Shown in pieces: positions 51,011 through 61,254 of a DNA stretch of 64,000 bases (position 1 is the first letter of the stretch; the number at the start of each line of letters is the position of its first letter). Origin of the DNA: Chitinophagales bacterium. Its GTDB lineage: Bacteria; Bacteroidota; Bacteroidia; Chitinophagales; CAIOSU01. The position numbers were made by a program, and so were the translations under genes. Under the pieces are notes generated by a model. It made no database searches. It was not told the DNA's origin and worked only from the letters and a program-made list of their open reading frames with translations. Location: positions 124,001-188,000 of the forward strand of contig BPHB01000001.1 in assembly GCA_026003335.1 (NCBI GenBank), in the 5' to 3' direction.

Positions 51011-52966
51011 TTACTGTGAAATGATCTTAAATTCGGTTCTGCGGTTGAGTGCTCGGCCGCTCTCGGTGCCATTATCGGCAATGGGCTGGCTCTCTCCGTA
51101 GCCTACGTATGTCAATCGGGGAGCAGGTATCTGGTGGGCAATAAGGAAATCATAAACGCATTTTGCCCTCTTTTCAGAAAGCATTTTGTTAAATGCTTCA
51201 GAGCCGATACTGTCCGTATGTCCACTGATTTCAATGTTAATGCTCGGATTTTCCTGCATGAAGCGGGCAAGAATTTCCAGCTCTGCTTCTGACTGAGGCT
51301 GCAGCTCGGCAGAGTTGTAGGCAAAGAAAATATTCCGCAGAATAGACTTTTCTCCTGCTTTGATTTTTTTTAGCGGCACTTCCAGTTTGAAGTGCTCTTC
51401 CGCTTTAAGGTTTTTCAGACTAAAGTTTTCTGAATGAAAAAGGTACCCTTCTTTGGAAATGTTGAGCGCATAGTCTTTCCCCGTTTCCAGCGTAAGCAGA
51501 AATTCACCGTTTTGTTCGTCTGAGAGGGTGTTGTTTACTTTTACTTTAGTGTTCAGCTCAATAAAATCAATTTTGGCTGCAATTCCTTTCCCATTTTCAT
51601 CTTTCACGGTTCCCTTTACAAAGGTTACAGCACCGGGAGCCAGGTCACGTCTGAGTACAAAGGAATAAATGTCATAGTTGCTTTTACCTGTTTCAGAACT
51701 GTTGAAGCGGTCAGAGGCAAAATAGCCGGTAGTGCCATCCAGTGAAACAAATATGCCTTCTTCGTTTTCAAAGGAATTTATTGGTAGTCCGATGTTGACC
51801 GGTTTTTGCCATTGGCCGTCAGAACCTTTCACCGACATGAAAATATCTGCATTACCAAATCCAGGGTGACCTTCTGAAGAAAAATAGAGCGTGCGGTTAT
51901 CCGGATGGATAAAAGGGCGTTGCTCATCATAAGGAGTATTCACTGTCTGCCCAAGATTTTCCGGCTCACTCCATTTACCGTTTTCCTGCAGATGCGTAAC
52001 CCATAGATCCAGTCCGCCATATCCTCCCTTGCGGTTGCTGCAGAAGTACAGGGAACGGCCATCGCCAGAGAGGCAGGGCTGGGTTTCTTTAGAGCGCGTG
52101 TTTACCGGGTCTTCCAGATTCTGCGGGTCAAGCCAGGTGTCGCCCACCTTGTGGGTCACCCAGATGTCGCAGCTTCCGATGTTTTTGGGATGCTCACAAA
52201 TAGTCAGAAACAGCTTGCGCCCGTCCGGTGTAATGGTAGCCGCAGCTTCGTTGTACGTGGTGTTGACGTTGGGGGGCATGGGTATAGAAGGTCCCCAGTC
52301 TGACCCCTGCCAGAGGCTGTAATAAATATCCTCGTTTACAACATTATTAGCTGTGTAGGTATGCCGGGTAAAGAATAATTTTTCACCATCTGCTGTAAGG
52401 GTGGGAAAGTATTCCCGTGCCGAAGTATTGATGTATGCATTCAGCGGGGTAACCTGGGATTCTGCATCGGCAGGATATCGTAGTAAATAATCCTTCACAA
52501 ACAGCAAGCTCGCCTCCAGGCGGTTAGCCTGTGCCTGTTCTGATGCAGATAAACTATACGTTCTGTAATCTGCAAGTCTTTGCAGACCCTCTTCTATCCG
52601 GTGCGTGGCCAGACATACACGCGCCATGGAAAAAAGTCTTTGCTTTTTATTAGACAGATTTAGCTGAAGCAGTTTTTTCAATGCTTCATAGGCTTCTTCA
52701 TACTGATGCAGGCGAAGACAGGTATATGCCAGATTATCAAGGGCATCCTGATAATCGGGGGCAACCTGTAGCGCCTCCTGAAAGGATTTTTTTGCTTCTT
52801 CAAAACGGTCCCAGTTCAGATGCTCCATCCCTTCGGCAAAAAGCTTCTGAGCCTTTTTGGATACCGACTGACTTTGAGCGGTACACAGCGCTGTGCTGAT
52901 AAGTAATAAGGCAAACGTATTCAGGGTAACCCTAAATATTTGTGTATTTGCAGTGATAATTCCCAT
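51011..52966 (-). CDS. OmpA family protein with TPR and PD40 repeats
   Basis: A 651-residue exported envelope protein. A signal peptide (about residues 1-30, ending CTA-Q) is followed by a tetratricopeptide region (MEHLNWDRFEEAKKSFQEAL), a PD40/WD40-like propeller (ADGEKLFFTRH, PDGRKLFLTICE, GDGRSLYFCSNRKGGYGG, PDNRTLYFSSEGHPGFGNAD), a carboxypeptidase-regulatory-like domain near residue 455, and a C-terminal OmpA domain that binds peptidoglycan (FFAYNSAELQPQSEAELEIL, ISGHTDSIGSEAFN). The domain order TPR-PD40-CarbR-OmpA is typical of Bacteroidota, including T9SS-associated PorE-like proteins. Its start lies inside queE: the 46-base overlap covers the first 15 codons, including the start of the signal peptide. 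Confidence 0.9.
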   Translation of the reverse strand: MGIITANTQIFRVTLNTFALLLISTALCTAQSQSVSKKAQKLFAEGMEHLNWDRFEEAKKSFQEALQVAPDYQDALDNLAYTCLRLHQYEEAYEALKKLLQLNLSNKKQRLFSMARVCLATHRIEEGLQRLADYRTYSLSASEQAQANRLEASLLFVKDYLLRYPADAESQVTPLNAYINTSAREYFPTLTADGEKLFFTRHTYTANNVVNEDIYYSLWQGSDWGPSIPMPPNVNTTYNEAAATITPDGRKLFLTICEHPKNIGSCDIWVTHKVGDTWLDPQNLEDPVNTRSKETQPCLSGDGRSLYFCSNRKGGYGGLDLWVTHLQENGKWSEPENLGQTVNTPYDEQRPFIHPDNRTLYFSSEGHPGFGNADIFMSVKGSDGQWQKPVNIGLPINSFENEEGIFVSLDGTTGYFASDRFNSSETGKSNYDIYSFVLRRDLAPGAVTFVKGTVKDENGKGIAAKIDFIELNTKVKVNNTLSDEQNGEFLLTLETGKDYALNISKEGYLFHSENFSLKNLKAEEHFKLEVPLKKIKAGEKSILRNIFFAYNSAELQPQSEAELEILARFMQENPSINIEISGHTDSIGSEAFNKMLSEKRAKCVYDFLIAHQIPAPRLTYVGYGESQPIADNGTESGRALNRRTEFKIISQ

Positions 52967-53568
52967 TGCGGATGGTCTTTGATATAGTGAACGATTTCAG
53001 CAAGCATCTTTTTTTCTCTGCTCCATTCAGGTTGCAGAAAGCGCTTACAGGATACAGTTACCTTCGCTGCATTTTCTTCTGCCCACAAAAAATCGCTTTT
53101 ATTAAATATAATCATCTTCAGCTCATTGGCTTGTGTAAAAATGGTAGGTAGGGGAGGTTTAAATTTTTTTGGCGACAGGCAAATCCAGTCCCACTCTCCG
53201 CTCAGCGGAGAGCTACCCGATGTCTCAAGATGGGTTTTCAATCCCCTGCTTTTCAGCTGTGCGGTAAGAAACGTCAGGTCATATAACAGGGGCTCGCCTC
53301 CGGTGATTACCGCTATCTGCGCACCTGATGCCGCTGCCTGTTCGGCTAAGTATTGCACCGACCAGTAGCCGGACGCATCCACCGTCCAGGATTCTTTGAC
53401 ATCACACCAGTGACAACCCACATCGCAGCCTGCAAGGCGGATGAAAAAGGCTGCTTTGCCCTGATAATGCCCTTCACCCTGAATAGACCGGAAGCACTCA
53501 TGCACCGGAAGGATTTCGGTGTAAGTAGCCCCACAGGTCACCACATTTCCCAATGCACCTGTTGACAT
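52921..53568 (-). CDS. queE: 7-carboxy-7-deazaguanine synthase
   Basis: A 215-residue radical-SAM enzyme that forms 7-carboxy-7-deazaguanine in preQ0/queuosine synthesis. The [4Fe-4S] cysteines are in LAGCDVGCHWCDVKESW (CxxxCxxC, near residues 48-55), preceded by CFRSIQGEGHYQGKAAFFIR near residue 25, and followed by ITGGEPLLYD near residue 88. Length is normal. No queC, queD or queF is within the window. Its 3' end overlaps the OmpA-type gene by 46 bases. Confidence 0.92.
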   Translation of the reverse strand: MSTGALGNVVTCGATYTEILPVHECFRSIQGEGHYQGKAAFFIRLAGCDVGCHWCDVKESWTVDASGYWSVQYLAEQAAASGAQIAVITGGEPLLYDLTFLTAQLKSRGLKTHLETSGSSPLSGEWDWICLSPKKFKPPLPTIFTQANELKMIIFNKSDFLWAEENAAKVTVSCKRFLQPEWSREKKMLAEIVHYIKDHPQWELSLQIHKYLGLP

Positions 53569-53701
53569 ACTGTGCCGAAATTAGGAATAAGACGGTAGAT
53601 GTCTGAGAGTATCTGCATCAGGATATCTGCCTGATGCTTGTGGGCAAATCACTTATCGTATCGGGTAAGTAGCCTGAATGCGGGGCAAGGAAAGGATGTC
53701 A

Positions 53702-54583
53702 TCAGCTATAAATTTCCTTTTTACAGGCATGGAGGGTATTCATCAGCAGGGCAATCACGGTCATGGGGCCAACTCCTCCGGGAACGGGGGTGATGTAGCT
53801 GCACCTGTGTGCTACTTCATTAAACTTTACGTCTCCTTTTAATGTAAAACCTGACTTTTTTGAGCTGTCAGCAATGCGGGTGATGCCCACGTCAATCACA
53901 ACGGCTCCTTCCTTCACCATAGAAGCCGTAATAAACTCTGGCTTGCCAAGGGCTGCAATCAAGATATCAGCCCTGGAAGTGTAATATGCCAGGTCTTTTG
54001 TTCGGCTGTGGCAAAGTGTAACGGTGCAGTTACCTGGCTCTGCATTTCTGGAAAGCAGAATGCTGAGGGGCGTGCCCACTATATTGCTGCGACCCACGAT
54101 CACGCAGTGCCTGCCTGCCGTTTGGATGCCGTATTTTTTTATGAGCTGCAGGATGCCGAATGGTGTTGCCGGCACATAAGCAGGAAGCCCCAACGTCATT
54201 CTTCCAACATTCATGGGGTGAAAACCATCTACATCTTTTTCAGGACGAATAGCCAGCGTCACCTTACGTTCATCAATATGAGCGGGCAACGGCATCTGCA
54301 CAATGAATCCATCAATGTCAGGATCCTCGTTCCACTTTTGGATTTGCTCCAGCAATTGGGGTTCACTGATATCCGCGGTCATCTTCAGCAGGGTGGAGCG
54401 AAAGCCTACATATTCGCAGGCCTTCACTTTGCCGGCTACATAGGTTTCGCTGGCCCCGTCATTGCCCACAAGGATTGCGGCAAGGTGCGGTATTTTGCCG
54501 CCACGGTTTTTTATGTCCTCTACCTCCTGCCGGATTGCGTTTTTGATTTCCTCAGCAGTTTTTTTACCGTCTAAAAGAACCAT
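53702..54583 (-). CDS. folD: Bifunctional methylenetetrahydrofolate dehydrogenase/cyclohydrolase
   Basis: A 293-residue FolD, which interconverts 5,10-methylene-, 5,10-methenyl- and 10-formyl-tetrahydrofolate in the cytosol. Signatures are [20 protein letters not shown] near residue 38 (catalytic Lys in YVAGKVKAC), [13 protein letters not shown] near residue 92, [14 protein letters not shown] near residue 115, [17 protein letters not shown] near residue 164, and [16 protein letters not shown] near residue 268. It starts 1 base after the lepA stop and is cotranscribed with lepA. Confidence 0.96.
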   Translation of the reverse strand: MVLLDGKKTAEEIKNAIRQEVEDIKNRGGKIPHLAAILVGNDGASETYVAGKVKACEYVGFRSTLLKMTADISEPQLLEQIQKWNEDPDIDGFIVQMPLPAHIDERKVTLAIRPEKDVDGFHPMNVGRMTLGLPAYVPATPFGILQLIKKYGIQTAGRHCVIVGRSNIVGTPLSILLSRNAEPGNCTVTLCHSRTKDLAYYTSRADILIAALGKPEFITASMVKEGAVVIDVGITRIADSSKKSGFTLKGDVKFNEVAHRCSYITPVPGGVGPMTVIALLMNTLHACKKEIYS

Positions 54584-54584
54584 C

Positions 54585-56375
54585 TCAGTCGTTGAGTTTT
54601 AACACAGCCAGAAAGGCCTGCTGGGGTACCTCTACCTTTCCTATCTGACGCATTTTCTTTTTCCCCTTTTTCTGCTTTTCCAGCAATTTGCGCTTACGGG
54701 TAATATCGCCCCCATAACATTTGGCGGTGACGTCTTTGCGCAGGGCGCTGATTGTTTCCCGTGCAATAATTTTTGCTCCGATAGCCGCCTGAATGGCTAT
54801 GACAAATTGCTGCCGGGGCAGCAGTTCTTTTAACTTTTCACAAAGCCGCCTTCCGAAATCATATGCCTTATCGCGGTGTATTAGCGAGGAGAGGGCATCT
54901 ACATTTTCCCCGTTGAGTTTAATATCCAGTTTCACCAGGTCACCGGGGCGATAGCCTATAGGGTGGTAGTCAAAGGACGCGTACCCGCGTGAGATGGACT
55001 TCAACCGGTCGTAAAAATCAAATACGATTTCGGCAAGCGGCATTTCAAAACTCAGCTCTACACGGGTAGGCGTCAGATACACCTGGTTTTTCAGAATGCC
55101 ACGCTTGTCCAGGCAAAGTTTCATGATAGCGCCCAGAAATTCCGGCTTGGTAATGATCTGGGCGCTGATCCAGGGCTCCTCGACATGGTCAAGCCGCTCA
55201 GGAGGAGGCATGTCAGCCGGGTTGTTCATCAGCAGCTTCTCTCCGCTTTTGGTATATGCGTAATAAGAAACGTTAGGTACCGTGCAGATGACCGACATGT
55301 CAAACTCCCTTTCCAGACGCTCCTGCACAATTTCCAGGTGCAACATGCCCAGAAAGCCACAGCGGAAGCCAAACCCGAGGGCAGCGGAACTTTCGGGCTC
55401 AAACACCAGCGCAGCATCATTGAGCTGAAGCTTTTCCAGCGATTCGCGCAGCTCCTCGTAGTCATCTGTGTCGGTAGGGTAGATGCCGGCAAATACCATG
55501 GGCTTCACATCTTCAAAACCCTTTATAGCTTGTGCACACGGACGATCAAAGTGGGTAATCGTGTCGCCTACTTTTATTTCCCGCGAGGTTTTAATGCCGG
55601 TGATGATGTAGCCCACATCACCGGCAGAAATCTGTTCACGGGGCTGATAATCCAGCTTTAAAATGCCTACCTCATCAGCCTCATAATCTTTTCCTGTGTT
55701 GACAAATTTTACATGGTCGCCTTTGCGGAGCGTGCCATTGAAAACACGATAGTATGCAATTACCCCGCGAAAGGGATTAAACACCGAATCAAAAATGAGC
55801 GCCTGCAAGGGCTCATCAGGATCACCCTTCGGATGAGGAATCCTTTTGATTATGGCTTCCAGAATCTGATTTACCCCTTCTCCGGTTTTGCCGCTCGCCC
55901 GGATGATATCCTGGGCCGAACACCCGATAAGGTCAATGATCTGTTCCTGCGTCTCTTCTATCATTGCCCCCTCCATGTCAATCTTGTTCAGCACGGGAAT
56001 GATTTCCAGGCCGTGCTCTATGGCTAGGTAAAGATTGGAAATGGTCTGTGCCTGAATGCCCTGGGTGGCATCTACCAGCAGCAGGGCGCCTTCGCAGGCA
56101 GCAATAGCCCGCGACACTTCATAGGAAAAATCCACATGGCCTGGGGTGTCAATCAGGTTGAGCACGTAGTTTTCACCCTGATAGGGGAATTGCATTTGTA
56201 TGGCATGGCTCTTTATCGTAATGCCCCGTTCCCGCTCCAGATCCATGCTGTCCAGCACCTGGTCCTTTTTCTGTCGTTCCTGCAGGGTCTGGGTTATATC
56301 CAGCAGGCGATCCGCCAGGGTGCTTTTGCCATGGTCAATATGGGCGATAATGCAAAAGTTACGGATATACTTCAT
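54585..56375 (-). CDS. lepA: Elongation factor 4 (LepA)
   Basis: A 596-residue translation GTPase that acts on stalled or misassembled ribosomes. The P-loop is [16 protein letters not shown] (near residue 9), G2 is [14 protein letters not shown] (near residue 48), G3 is [17 protein letters not shown] (near residue 72) and G4 is VLNKIDM (near residue 127). The LepA-specific C-terminal domain ends with [20 protein letters not shown] chose the ATG at 56375 ([12 protein letters not shown]) because it matches the family; the frame is open to 56402. It lies about 140 bases from the 3' end of the tracrRNA gene, same strand. Confidence 0.96.
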   Translation of the reverse strand: MKYIRNFCIIAHIDHGKSTLADRLLDITQTLQERQKKDQVLDSMDLERERGITIKSHAIQMQFPYQGENYVLNLIDTPGHVDFSYEVSRAIAACEGALLLVDATQGIQAQTISNLYLAIEHGLEIIPVLNKIDMEGAMIEETQEQIIDLIGCSAQDIIRASGKTGEGVNQILEAIIKRIPHPKGDPDEPLQALIFDSVFNPFRGVIAYYRVFNGTLRKGDHVKFVNTGKDYEADEVGILKLDYQPREQISAGDVGYIITGIKTSREIKVGDTITHFDRPCAQAIKGFEDVKPMVFAGIYPTDTDDYEELRESLEKLQLNDAALVFEPESSAALGFGFRCGFLGMLHLEIVQERLEREFDMSVICTVPNVSYYAYTKSGEKLLMNNPADMPPPERLDHVEEPWISAQIITKPEFLGAIMKLCLDKRGILKNQVYLTPTRVELSFEMPLAEIVFDFYDRLKSISRGYASFDYHPIGYRPGDLVKLDIKLNGENVDALSSLIHRDKAYDFGRRLCEKLKELLPRQQFVIAIQAAIGAKIIARETISALRKDVTAKCYGGDITRKRKLLEKQKKGKKKMRQIGKVEVPQQAFLAVLKLND

Positions 56376-56511
56376 GTCTCTGAAAGCCGCAAAGATAAGC
56401 ACCTGTCAGCGGAGTACATACCGTTTGGACTTTTCACCTCTTTCATGCGCGGGGAGCAACACTTCAGGCAATGTAAACCACGATGATGCGCCTGTCTGCA
56501 GCGGGCACATT

Positions 56512-56605
56512 AAAAAAGCCCCACCGAAGCGGGGCTTAAGGCTTTTCACCTTCGGCACAAAGGCCTTATTGTGATAAGAAGATAAAGATGGATAAATCTT
56601 CTGAT
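56512..56605 (-). ncRNA. tracrRNA of the type II-C system (predicted)
   Basis: On the minus strand, bases ~56597-56569 are complementary to the array repeat in crRNA sense. From crRNA position 2 to 28 the pairing is continuous except for U-U mismatches at 9-10, a C-A mismatch at 16 and one G-U wobble at 7. The pairing part is followed by CACAATAAGGC, a nexus-like segment of type II-C tracrRNAs, then a hairpin (AAGGCC... with paired CCTT), and a perfect terminator hairpin with a UUCG loop (56516-56537), ending in a T run at 56512-56517. A -33/-7 promoter (TTG at 56636-56638, TACCTTCG at 56608-56615, 20-base spacing) places the start near 56602. It diverges from cas9. Confidence 0.85.
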
Positions 56606-56607
56606 CC

Positions 56608-56638
56608 CGAAGGTAGGCAACTTTTTGAAATCTTCCAA
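56608..56638 (-). promoter_or_regulatory. tracrRNA promoter
   Basis: On the minus strand TTG (56636-56638) and TACCTTCG (56608-56615) are 20 bases apart, which fits the Bacteroidota -33/-7 elements with one mismatch in the -7 box. It overlaps the cas9 promoter on the opposite strand. Confidence 0.55.
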
Positions 56639-56654
56639 TTGCTTTTTACATTTA
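56624..56654 (+). promoter_or_regulatory. cas9 promoter
   Basis: TTTG (56624-56627) and TACATTTA (56647-56654), 19 bases apart, match the -33/-7 elements except for the last base of the -7 box. The cas9 ATG lies 32 bases downstream. The region is shared with the divergent tracrRNA promoter, so expression of the two may be coupled or mutually exclusive. Confidence 0.55.
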
Positions 56655-56685
56655 TTTCACCATTCAAAACCTAAAATCTTAAGCC

Positions 56686-59600
56686 ATGAGCAAAATTCTT
56701 GGATTGGATCTGGGAACAAACAGCATTGGGTGGGCAGTGGTGGAGAAGGATGGCAGTGAACTGAGGATGCATGAAGCCAATGGTACGCCAACAAAGGGTG
56801 TTGTGATTTTTCCGGAAGGAGTAAAAATTGAAAAAGGCACAGAAAAATCAAGAGCAGCCGAACGTACCGCTTTTAGGAGTGCAAGGAGATTAAAATTCAG
56901 GCGTAAGCTTAGAAAATATGAAACACTAAAGGTTCTTGCTGAGTATGCACTATGTCCATTAACGGTGGAAGAGGTTGAGGCATGGAGAAAGTCCGGATTT
57001 ACCAAATATCCTGAAAACGAAGTTTTCCGGGATTGGCTGCGCACAAACGAGGAAGGGAATAAGAATCCCTATTTCTTTCGCGACAAGTTTTCACGGCAGA
57101 AATGTGATTGGGAAGGGAATCAGGCGGTTGCTTTTGAATTGGGCAGGGCTTTTTATCATCTTGCGCAACGCAGAGGATTTAAAAGCAACCGCCTGGAGCA
57201 GTCGGATGAAACTATGATTTCCGCAATAAAGGATCAAATACAGGATGCTCTGCAGGAAGCAGAAAACTCTAATGCCCTTTATCAAAGGCTACAGGATTTG
57301 TTTGAAGAATATGATTTTGAAAACCGCACTAAAGATGACCTGAATGCTACCGAACAAAAGCTCAAAACGATATGGAACTACATAACAAAAGTCTTGACCA
57401 ACAAGATAAAGGGCAAGGATTATTCAAAGTTTGATGCGGCTAAAAAGGAGATTGACAGATATATCAACCGTCCGGAAAATCTTGGAACGGTGGAAGGGGG
57501 AATCAAAGAGCTTTCGGATAAAATGGAGGCAGCCGGATGCAAAACCCTCGGACAATATTTCTGGCTTTTATACCAACAGGACCGCAATAATCCCAACAAT
57601 AAAATCAGAACCAACTACACTGCCAGGGAAGAGCATTATGAAGCAGAGTTTGATACAATCTGCAAAGTGCAGCAAATACCTGAAAAGTTAAAGACAGCTT
57701 TGTACAAAGCTATTTTCTTTCAACGGCCATTGAGGTCGCAAAAGGGACTGGTAGGCAAATGCACTTTTGAAAGGGCAAAACCGCGATGCCCTGTTTCACG
57801 ACCCGAGTTTGAGGAATTCAGGATGTGGTCGTTTATGAATAACATCAAAATAAAAACCCCAGGTGACGAACGGCTGCGGCCTCTGACTCAGACCGAGAAA
57901 GACCTGATCATTCCCAAATTTTACCGCCAAAAACCCACCTTCAAATTTGAAGAGCTGGTTAAAGCTCTCAACCCTAAAGCAAATTTTGTTTACTACAAAG
58001 ACCATGAAGCGAAAGATGCGGAGTATCTGGTGAACTATAAACTGAATACCACCGTCAGCGGCTGCCCGGTTTCAGCAGCACTGAAGAGCCTGATGGGTGA
58101 CGACTGGAAAACCAAGGTATATACTTATCAAACCGTAAATGCCAAAGGTGAATCCGTTCAACGCAAGGCTGACTATAGAGATTTGTGGCATGTGCTTTTC
58201 ACATTTGATGATGAAAAAAAACTAAAAGCTTTTGCCTCTGAGAAGCTTAAAATGGATGAGGCTTCGGCTAGAAAGTTCACCAAAATCTTCTTATCACAAG
58301 GTTACGCAAACCTTAGCCTCAAGGCTATTAAAAATATACTGCCCTGGCTGAAAAAGGGTTTGATTTATTCCCATGCCGTTTTTATGGCAAACATGCATAA
58401 GGTAGTGGATAAATCCGTTTGGGAAAACCCCAATAGCCGTGAGCTGATTGAAAAAGAAATAGGTGCCATTATTGAAAACCACACCGATGAAACACGAATA
58501 GCAAATGCCATCAACGGACTCATCAGAAGATACCGTGATGAAAATGCACACTACTCAAAAGAAGCTGAGCCTGCATTCAAATGTGACCTTGAAAGTAAGC
58601 TTAAAGCTATTTATGGGGCAAAGACATGGCAGGAAAAGGCAGATAAAGACATTTTGCTTTCCGATGCATTTGAACTTTTGAAAAAGCACCTGAAAAAAAT
58701 TGACAGCAAAGATGCTTTCGTAAAAGTGAAACGTATTGACGAGCGCGTCATTGAATTCCTGTGCGATAACAACCTGATAAGCGATGAAAACCAGCTGAAA
58801 AATCTTTACCACCCATCCGATCTTGAAGGTTTTAAACCGGAAATAGCCAAGAACAAGAACGGTGATCCTGTGATTGTGAACGGTAAGCAGTTGAAAATTC
58901 TTCCCCTTCCCAAAACCGCATCCATCAAAAACCCGGTGCTTATGCGGGCGATGCATCAACTCCGCAAGCTGATTAATCAACTTTTGCTTGACGGTGTGAT
59001 TGATGATCAAACCCGCGTGCATATTGAATTAGCTCGTGAAGTCAATGACGCCAACAAACGTGCGGCATGGAAAACCTGGCAGGATAATCTACGCGACAGG
59101 CGCGAAAAAGCCGTGAAGGAAATCAAGGACCTTTACAAGAAAGAATGCGGTAAAGAAATTGAGCCTGCGGAAGACGACATTACCCGCTACCTGCTTTGGG
59201 TAGAACAAGACAAGCGCGAAATCTATGAGCCGGAAGGCAGAAATATCAGTATCTGTGACATTATAGGGCCTGACCCGAAGTATGATATTGAGCATACTAT
59301 TCCGCGCAGCCTCTCCTGGGACAACTCCATGATGAATAAAACGCTTTGCTCAAAAAAATTCAATCGCGAAGTAAAAAGAAATCAGATTCCGGCTCAACTA
59401 CCCAATCACGCTGACATCCTGCAGCGTATTGAATCCTGGAAGAAGGATAAATATCTTAAACTTGATCAGGAGATTAAAAAAATCAATGCCAGCCATATCC
59501 CTGACAAAGCCACTAAAGACAAGCTTATCAGAAAACGACATGTGCTCAGATTTAAATACGAATACTGGAAGGGGAAGTATGACCGCTTTATCATGAAAGA

Positions 59601-61188
59601 GGTGCCTGAAGGTTTTAAAAATAGCCAGATCGTGGATACGGGCCTGATTACACGGTTTGCCAAAAACTATTTAAGTTGTCTTTTCAGAACTCCCAGCGAC
59701 AATAGCAATGTGATGGTGGTTAATGGACAAATTGTTGCGGAATTTCGGAAAGCATGGGGCTTGCAGGACGAATATGAGAAAAAGTCACGCGCTAATCATG
59801 TCCACCATTGCATGGACGCCTTAACCATTGCCTGCATGACTAAGGACAAATATGATGCTTTTGTGGAACAATGGCGCAAAGCGGAAGAAGAGGGTAAATA
59901 TGATGTGAAAACCAGAATCAAAATTCCGAAGCCCTGGGAAACTTTTACCGAAGATGTAAAGAACCTGGAAAACGAAGTGCTGATTGTATATGCAAGTAAA
60001 GACAATGTGCCTAAACAAACCAAACGAAAGGACAGAAAACGCGGAAAAATTGTCTATGCGCTTATGACAAAGCTGCCGGAAGAAATGCAAAACAAAACAG
60101 AAGGAGTACACTATTTCAAAGTCGTCCAAAATGGACAAACGCTCTATAAAGTCCCCAGATATCTTAAAGGCGACACCGTGAGAGGGTCATTGCATCAGGA
60201 TACTTTTTATGGCGCAATAAAAAAAACAGGAGAAGAGGATGTGCAATATGTTGTGCGGAAAAAACTTGCAGATCTTAAAGATGGCGACTTGGATAAAATT
60301 GTTGATCCCCGGATACGTGAAATTGCTAAAGCAGGGAGGGAAAAGGAAAAACAGCTGAAAAAAGAAATGGAAGCTCTGAAGAACAAATTGAAAAAAGATG
60401 ATGAGGAATCGGAGTCAGAGATAAACGCCAAAATTCAGGCTATCCAACATAGCATAGACCACGAATTGTATCGCATTACGCCTAAAAACGGAAAAACGCA
60501 GTATGTGCCTATCCGAAAGGTGCGCATCAAAGCGCACATTACAGAACCGCTGCCTGATTTTAAACTGCACCGCGATGTAAAGAAACATCCTGACGGCTCT
60601 GAAAAATATCCCTATAAAAAGTGGATTTATGTGCAGAATGATGAAAACTATGGCCTCGTATTCTTTGAAAACGCTGACAGAACAAAACGCTCCGCGCAAA
60701 TCATCAAAATGATTGACGCGGCAAAATATTTTAAAGCCAGCAACAAAGAATATCGTAGAGAGCACCCCCTCGTGGAACCCCAAAAGGGTATGAAAATTAG
60801 AGGCATCCTGAAACCGGGCACCATGGTGCTGTTTTACAAAGAACATCCCGAAGAGTTATGGGAACTAACCCAGGTTGATTTGATAAAAAGATTGTATTTC
60901 GTGCGAAAAACGGGTAAGGATGGCCGTGTGACTTTTCAATTTCATCAGGAAGCCAGAAATGATGAGCAATTAAAGGAAGATTATATAAAGCAATATGGCA
61001 AGGAACCTCCAAAATCATTAACCAATGGTGAAAGCTCCATTGATTTCGCCAGGCTGCCTGTGCCCAGGTTGCGTCTTAGCCCGGTAAATATGCGCTTGCT
61101 GATACAGGGTGTGGATTTCAGAATCACTCCCACCGGCAAAATAGAAAAAATAGAGTCGCGGCAAATCATACAGGCAAACGAAAAATAA
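56686..61188 (+). CDS. cas9: Type II-C CRISPR-associated endonuclease Cas9, long form
   Basis: A 1500-residue Cas9, the RNA-guided nuclease of the system. RuvC-I is ILGLDLGTNSIGWAVVE with Asp8; the arginine-rich bridge helix follows near residues 60-85 (SRAAERTAFRSARRLKFRRK). RuvC-II is VHIELAREVN with Glu781; HNH is YDIEHTIPRSLSW with His870 and Asn893 (KKFNRE); RuvC-III is VHHCMDALTIA with His1041 and Asp1044. All catalytic residues are intact. About residues 1205-1265, after RuvC-III, form a highly charged coiled-coil-like segment (KEKQLKKEMEALKNKLKKDD). Long II-C Cas9 proteins near 1500 residues are known in Bacteroidota. Next to it lie only cas1 and cas2, with no csn2 or cas4, which defines II-C. 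Confidence 0.97.
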   Translation: MSKILGLDLGTNSIGWAVVEKDGSELRMHEANGTPTKGVVIFPEGVKIEKGTEKSRAAERTAFRSARRLKFRRKLRKYETLKVLAEYALCPLTVEEVEAWRKSGFTKYPENEVFRDWLRTNEEGNKNPYFFRDKFSRQKCDWEGNQAVAFELGRAFYHLAQRRGFKSNRLEQSDETMISAIKDQIQDALQEAENSNALYQRLQDLFEEYDFENRTKDDLNATEQKLKTIWNYITKVLTNKIKGKDYSKFDAAKKEIDRYINRPENLGTVEGGIKELSDKMEAAGCKTLGQYFWLLYQQDRNNPNNKIRTNYTAREEHYEAEFDTICKVQQIPEKLKTALYKAIFFQRPLRSQKGLVGKCTFERAKPRCPVSRPEFEEFRMWSFMNNIKIKTPGDERLRPLTQTEKDLIIPKFYRQKPTFKFEELVKALNPKANFVYYKDHEAKDAEYLVNYKLNTTVSGCPVSAALKSLMGDDWKTKVYTYQTVNAKGESVQRKADYRDLWHVLFTFDDEKKLKAFASEKLKMDEASARKFTKIFLSQGYANLSLKAIKNILPWLKKGLIYSHAVFMANMHKVVDKSVWENPNSRELIEKEIGAIIENHTDETRIANAINGLIRRYRDENAHYSKEAEPAFKCDLESKLKAIYGAKTWQEKADKDILLSDAFELLKKHLKKIDSKDAFVKVKRIDERVIEFLCDNNLISDENQLKNLYHPSDLEGFKPEIAKNKNGDPVIVNGKQLKILPLPKTASIKNPVLMRAMHQLRKLINQLLLDGVIDDQTRVHIELAREVNDANKRAAWKTWQDNLRDRREKAVKEIKDLYKKECGKEIEPAEDDITRYLLWVEQDKREIYEPEGRNISICDIIGPDPKYDIEHTIPRSLSWDNSMMNKTLCSKKFNREVKRNQIPAQLPNHADILQRIESWKKDKYLKLDQEIKKINASHIPDKATKDKLIRKRHVLRFKYEYWKGKYDRFIMKEVPEGFKNSQIVDTGLITRFAKNYLSCLFRTPSDNSNVMVVNGQIVAEFRKAWGLQDEYEKKSRANHVHHCMDALTIACMTKDKYDAFVEQWRKAEEEGKYDVKTRIKIPKPWETFTEDVKNLENEVLIVYASKDNVPKQTKRKDRKRGKIVYALMTKLPEEMQNKTEGVHYFKVVQNGQTLYKVPRYLKGDTVRGSLHQDTFYGAIKKTGEEDVQYVVRKKLADLKDGDLDKIVDPRIREIAKAGREKEKQLKKEMEALKNKLKKDDEESESEINAKIQAIQHSIDHELYRITPKNGKTQYVPIRKVRIKAHITEPLPDFKLHRDVKKHPDGSEKYPYKKWIYVQNDENYGLVFFENADRTKRSAQIIKMIDAAKYFKASNKEYRREHPLVEPQKGMKIRGILKPGTMVLFYKEHPEELWELTQVDLIKRLYFVRKTGKDGRVTFQFHQEARNDEQLKEDYIKQYGKEPPKSLTNGESSIDFARLPVPRLRLSPVNMRLLIQGVDFRITPTGKIEKIESRQIIQANEK

Positions 61189-61254
61189 GTGTGCTGCCTA
61201 CTTTCTTTAAATTGTCAACTGTGGAACGAACAATGTCCGGCAGCCTAAATCCCG

